A DNA stretch of 60,272 nucleotides, taken from Candidatus Izemoplasmatales bacterium (lineage in GTDB: Bacteria > Bacillota_I > Bacilli_A > Izemoplasmatales > Hujiaoplasmataceae). Location of the stretch: the NCBI GenBank assembly GCA_041649275.1, contig JBAZNL010000009.1, forward strand, positions 1-60,272, in the 5' to 3' direction. This document shows, one piece after another, positions 59,753 to 60,272 of this stretch. Each line of letters starts with the position of its first letter. Within the stretch, counting starts at the first letter, position 1. The notes beneath the pieces were generated by a model. It did no database searches. It was not told the DNA's origin and saw only the letters and a program-made list of their open reading frames with translations. The position numbers were made by a program, and so were the translations under genes.

Positions 59753-59896
59753 TTATCAAAACAAAGCCATGCCCGGTCTTCGGCCGTCCATGAATGCTTT
59801 GGTTGATAAAGCCAAACCCGGAGCGATCCGGCGACGGAAAACTATAGGGACTCTCCGAGTCAGCCAGGTGCCTGCTAAAACATTCATAGGGAGCGG
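59753..59896 (+). promoter_or_regulatory. GEMM-I-like riboswitch 3, no terminator, next to the ribosome site
   Basis: The same core is at 59818-59841 (P2 59818-59831 and GACGGAAAACTATAGGG), with GACTC/GAGTC as the second stem and AGCCAGGTGCC. Closing stem: ATGAATGCTTT (59790-59800) pairs with the mirror strand at 59877-59887, directly before AGGGAGCGG (59888-59896), the ribosome site. A competing hairpin, TTATCAA..AAAGC (59753-59767) with GCTTTGGTTGATAA (59796-59809), takes the 5' strand of the closing stem. No T-tract terminator follows, so control is probably translational. Confidence 0.68.
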
Positions 59897-59901
59897 AAAT
59901 C

Positions 59902-60272
59902 ATGAAGACATCCAAGGTGTTCTTTTTCGGTTTTGTTTTTCTTTTTCTCCTCACGGCGACGGCCTATCGCGTCTGGCTCGACCGCCAGGACCTCATCGTC
60001 CTCGGCGAGAACATGCCCGCGCGGACGGAGGTCCGCGTCGTGCTCTCGGCCCCGGAGGGCAAGCGCCTGGTTCCGACCGGCGCCGTCTTCGCCGCCGACG
60101 AGGTCGACGAGGTGGTCTATGCCTACGAGGTGACGCTGCCCGCGGACGAATCGCTGTCCGCGTCCGTCGCCGACGTCGAACTCCGCCGGGACGAGATCGC
60201 CTCCGACGACGCCTACGGCCTTCTCCGGTTCGACGTATCGTTGACGCGCGTCGACCCGTCGCGCGCGACCGT
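59902..60272 (+). CDS. SipW-dependent secreted protein, fibre-like family member 4 (3' end outside window)
   Basis: At least 123 residues; the frame runs off the window. The signal region is KTSKVFFFGFVFLFLLTATAY then RVWLDRQD, a W-x-D variant of the tract. The mature part has GENMPARTEVRVVLS and EGKRLVPTGAVFAADEVDEV followed by VYAYEVTL, the shared family motif most like member 1. It lies under riboswitch 3, with GGGAGCGG as ribosome site. Confidence 0.75.
   Translation, partial: MKTSKVFFFGFVFLFLLTATAYRVWLDRQDLIVLGENMPARTEVRVVLSAPEGKRLVPTGAVFAADEVDEVVYAYEVTLPADESLSASVADVELRRDEIASDDAYGLLRFDVSLTRVDPSRAT

Overview
The window looks like chromosome from a monoderm (Gram-positive-type) bacterium of high GC content, in the Bacillota/Mycoplasmatota sphere. 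Start codons are preceded by purine-rich AGGAGG-like ribosome sites, promoters are TTGACA/TATAAT-like, and GTG and TTG starts are used. TGA is a stop throughout, so this is not the Mycoplasma code. There is a SipW-type signal peptidase with its own secreted substrates, and a type IV pilus locus without an outer-membrane secretin. No rRNA, tRNA or CRISPR array was seen. The sequence does not support a finer placement.

Layout. 1-3205 is an AT-richer accessory patch: the C-terminal end of an RHS-repeat protein, a small membrane protein that could be its immunity partner, a decayed IS3-family element, and a TetR remnant truncated at the IS end. 3206-6490 is a five-gene arsenic operon (arsR, arsP, a thioredoxin-metallothionein-like fusion, acr3, arsC) with a readable promoter and operator. 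6624-9000 holds a surface protein and an MscS channel. 9023-11733 is an EAL-GGDEF plus GGDEF operon. 11921-18780 holds a Nudix hydrolase, a MacB-like ABC transporter, a padR/HAAS pair, a dipeptidase and glycerate kinase. 18843-35643 is a mixed housekeeping region: M28 peptidase, a third GGDEF operon, mutY, a heterodimeric ABC exporter, a flavodoxin/FMN-binding pair, three YwaF-like membrane proteins, lemA with DUF2207, and an esterase. 36537-46407 is a type IV pilus locus in three transcription units. 46447-55721 holds lipid, repair and metabolic genes, including a truncated riboflavin-type pathway. 55888-60272 is the most striking part: two tandem GEMM-like riboswitches, each overlapping its own terminator, ahead of an operon of SipW-dependent secreted proteins with their own SipW peptidase, then a third related aptamer ahead of another family member that runs off the window.

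How it fits together. Three diguanylate cyclase-type proteins, one also carrying a phosphodiesterase domain, could set cyclic di-GMP levels. The three GEMM-I-like aptamers could read them and switch on secreted fibre-like proteins, while the pilus genes lie in the same window. This suggests a motile/sessile surface programme. The link between the cyclases and the aptamers is inference from co-occurrence. A second regulatory circuit is visible in a nearly identical 20-bp palindromic element over the -35 region of both the padR operon and the heterodimeric ABC exporter operon about 15 kb away.
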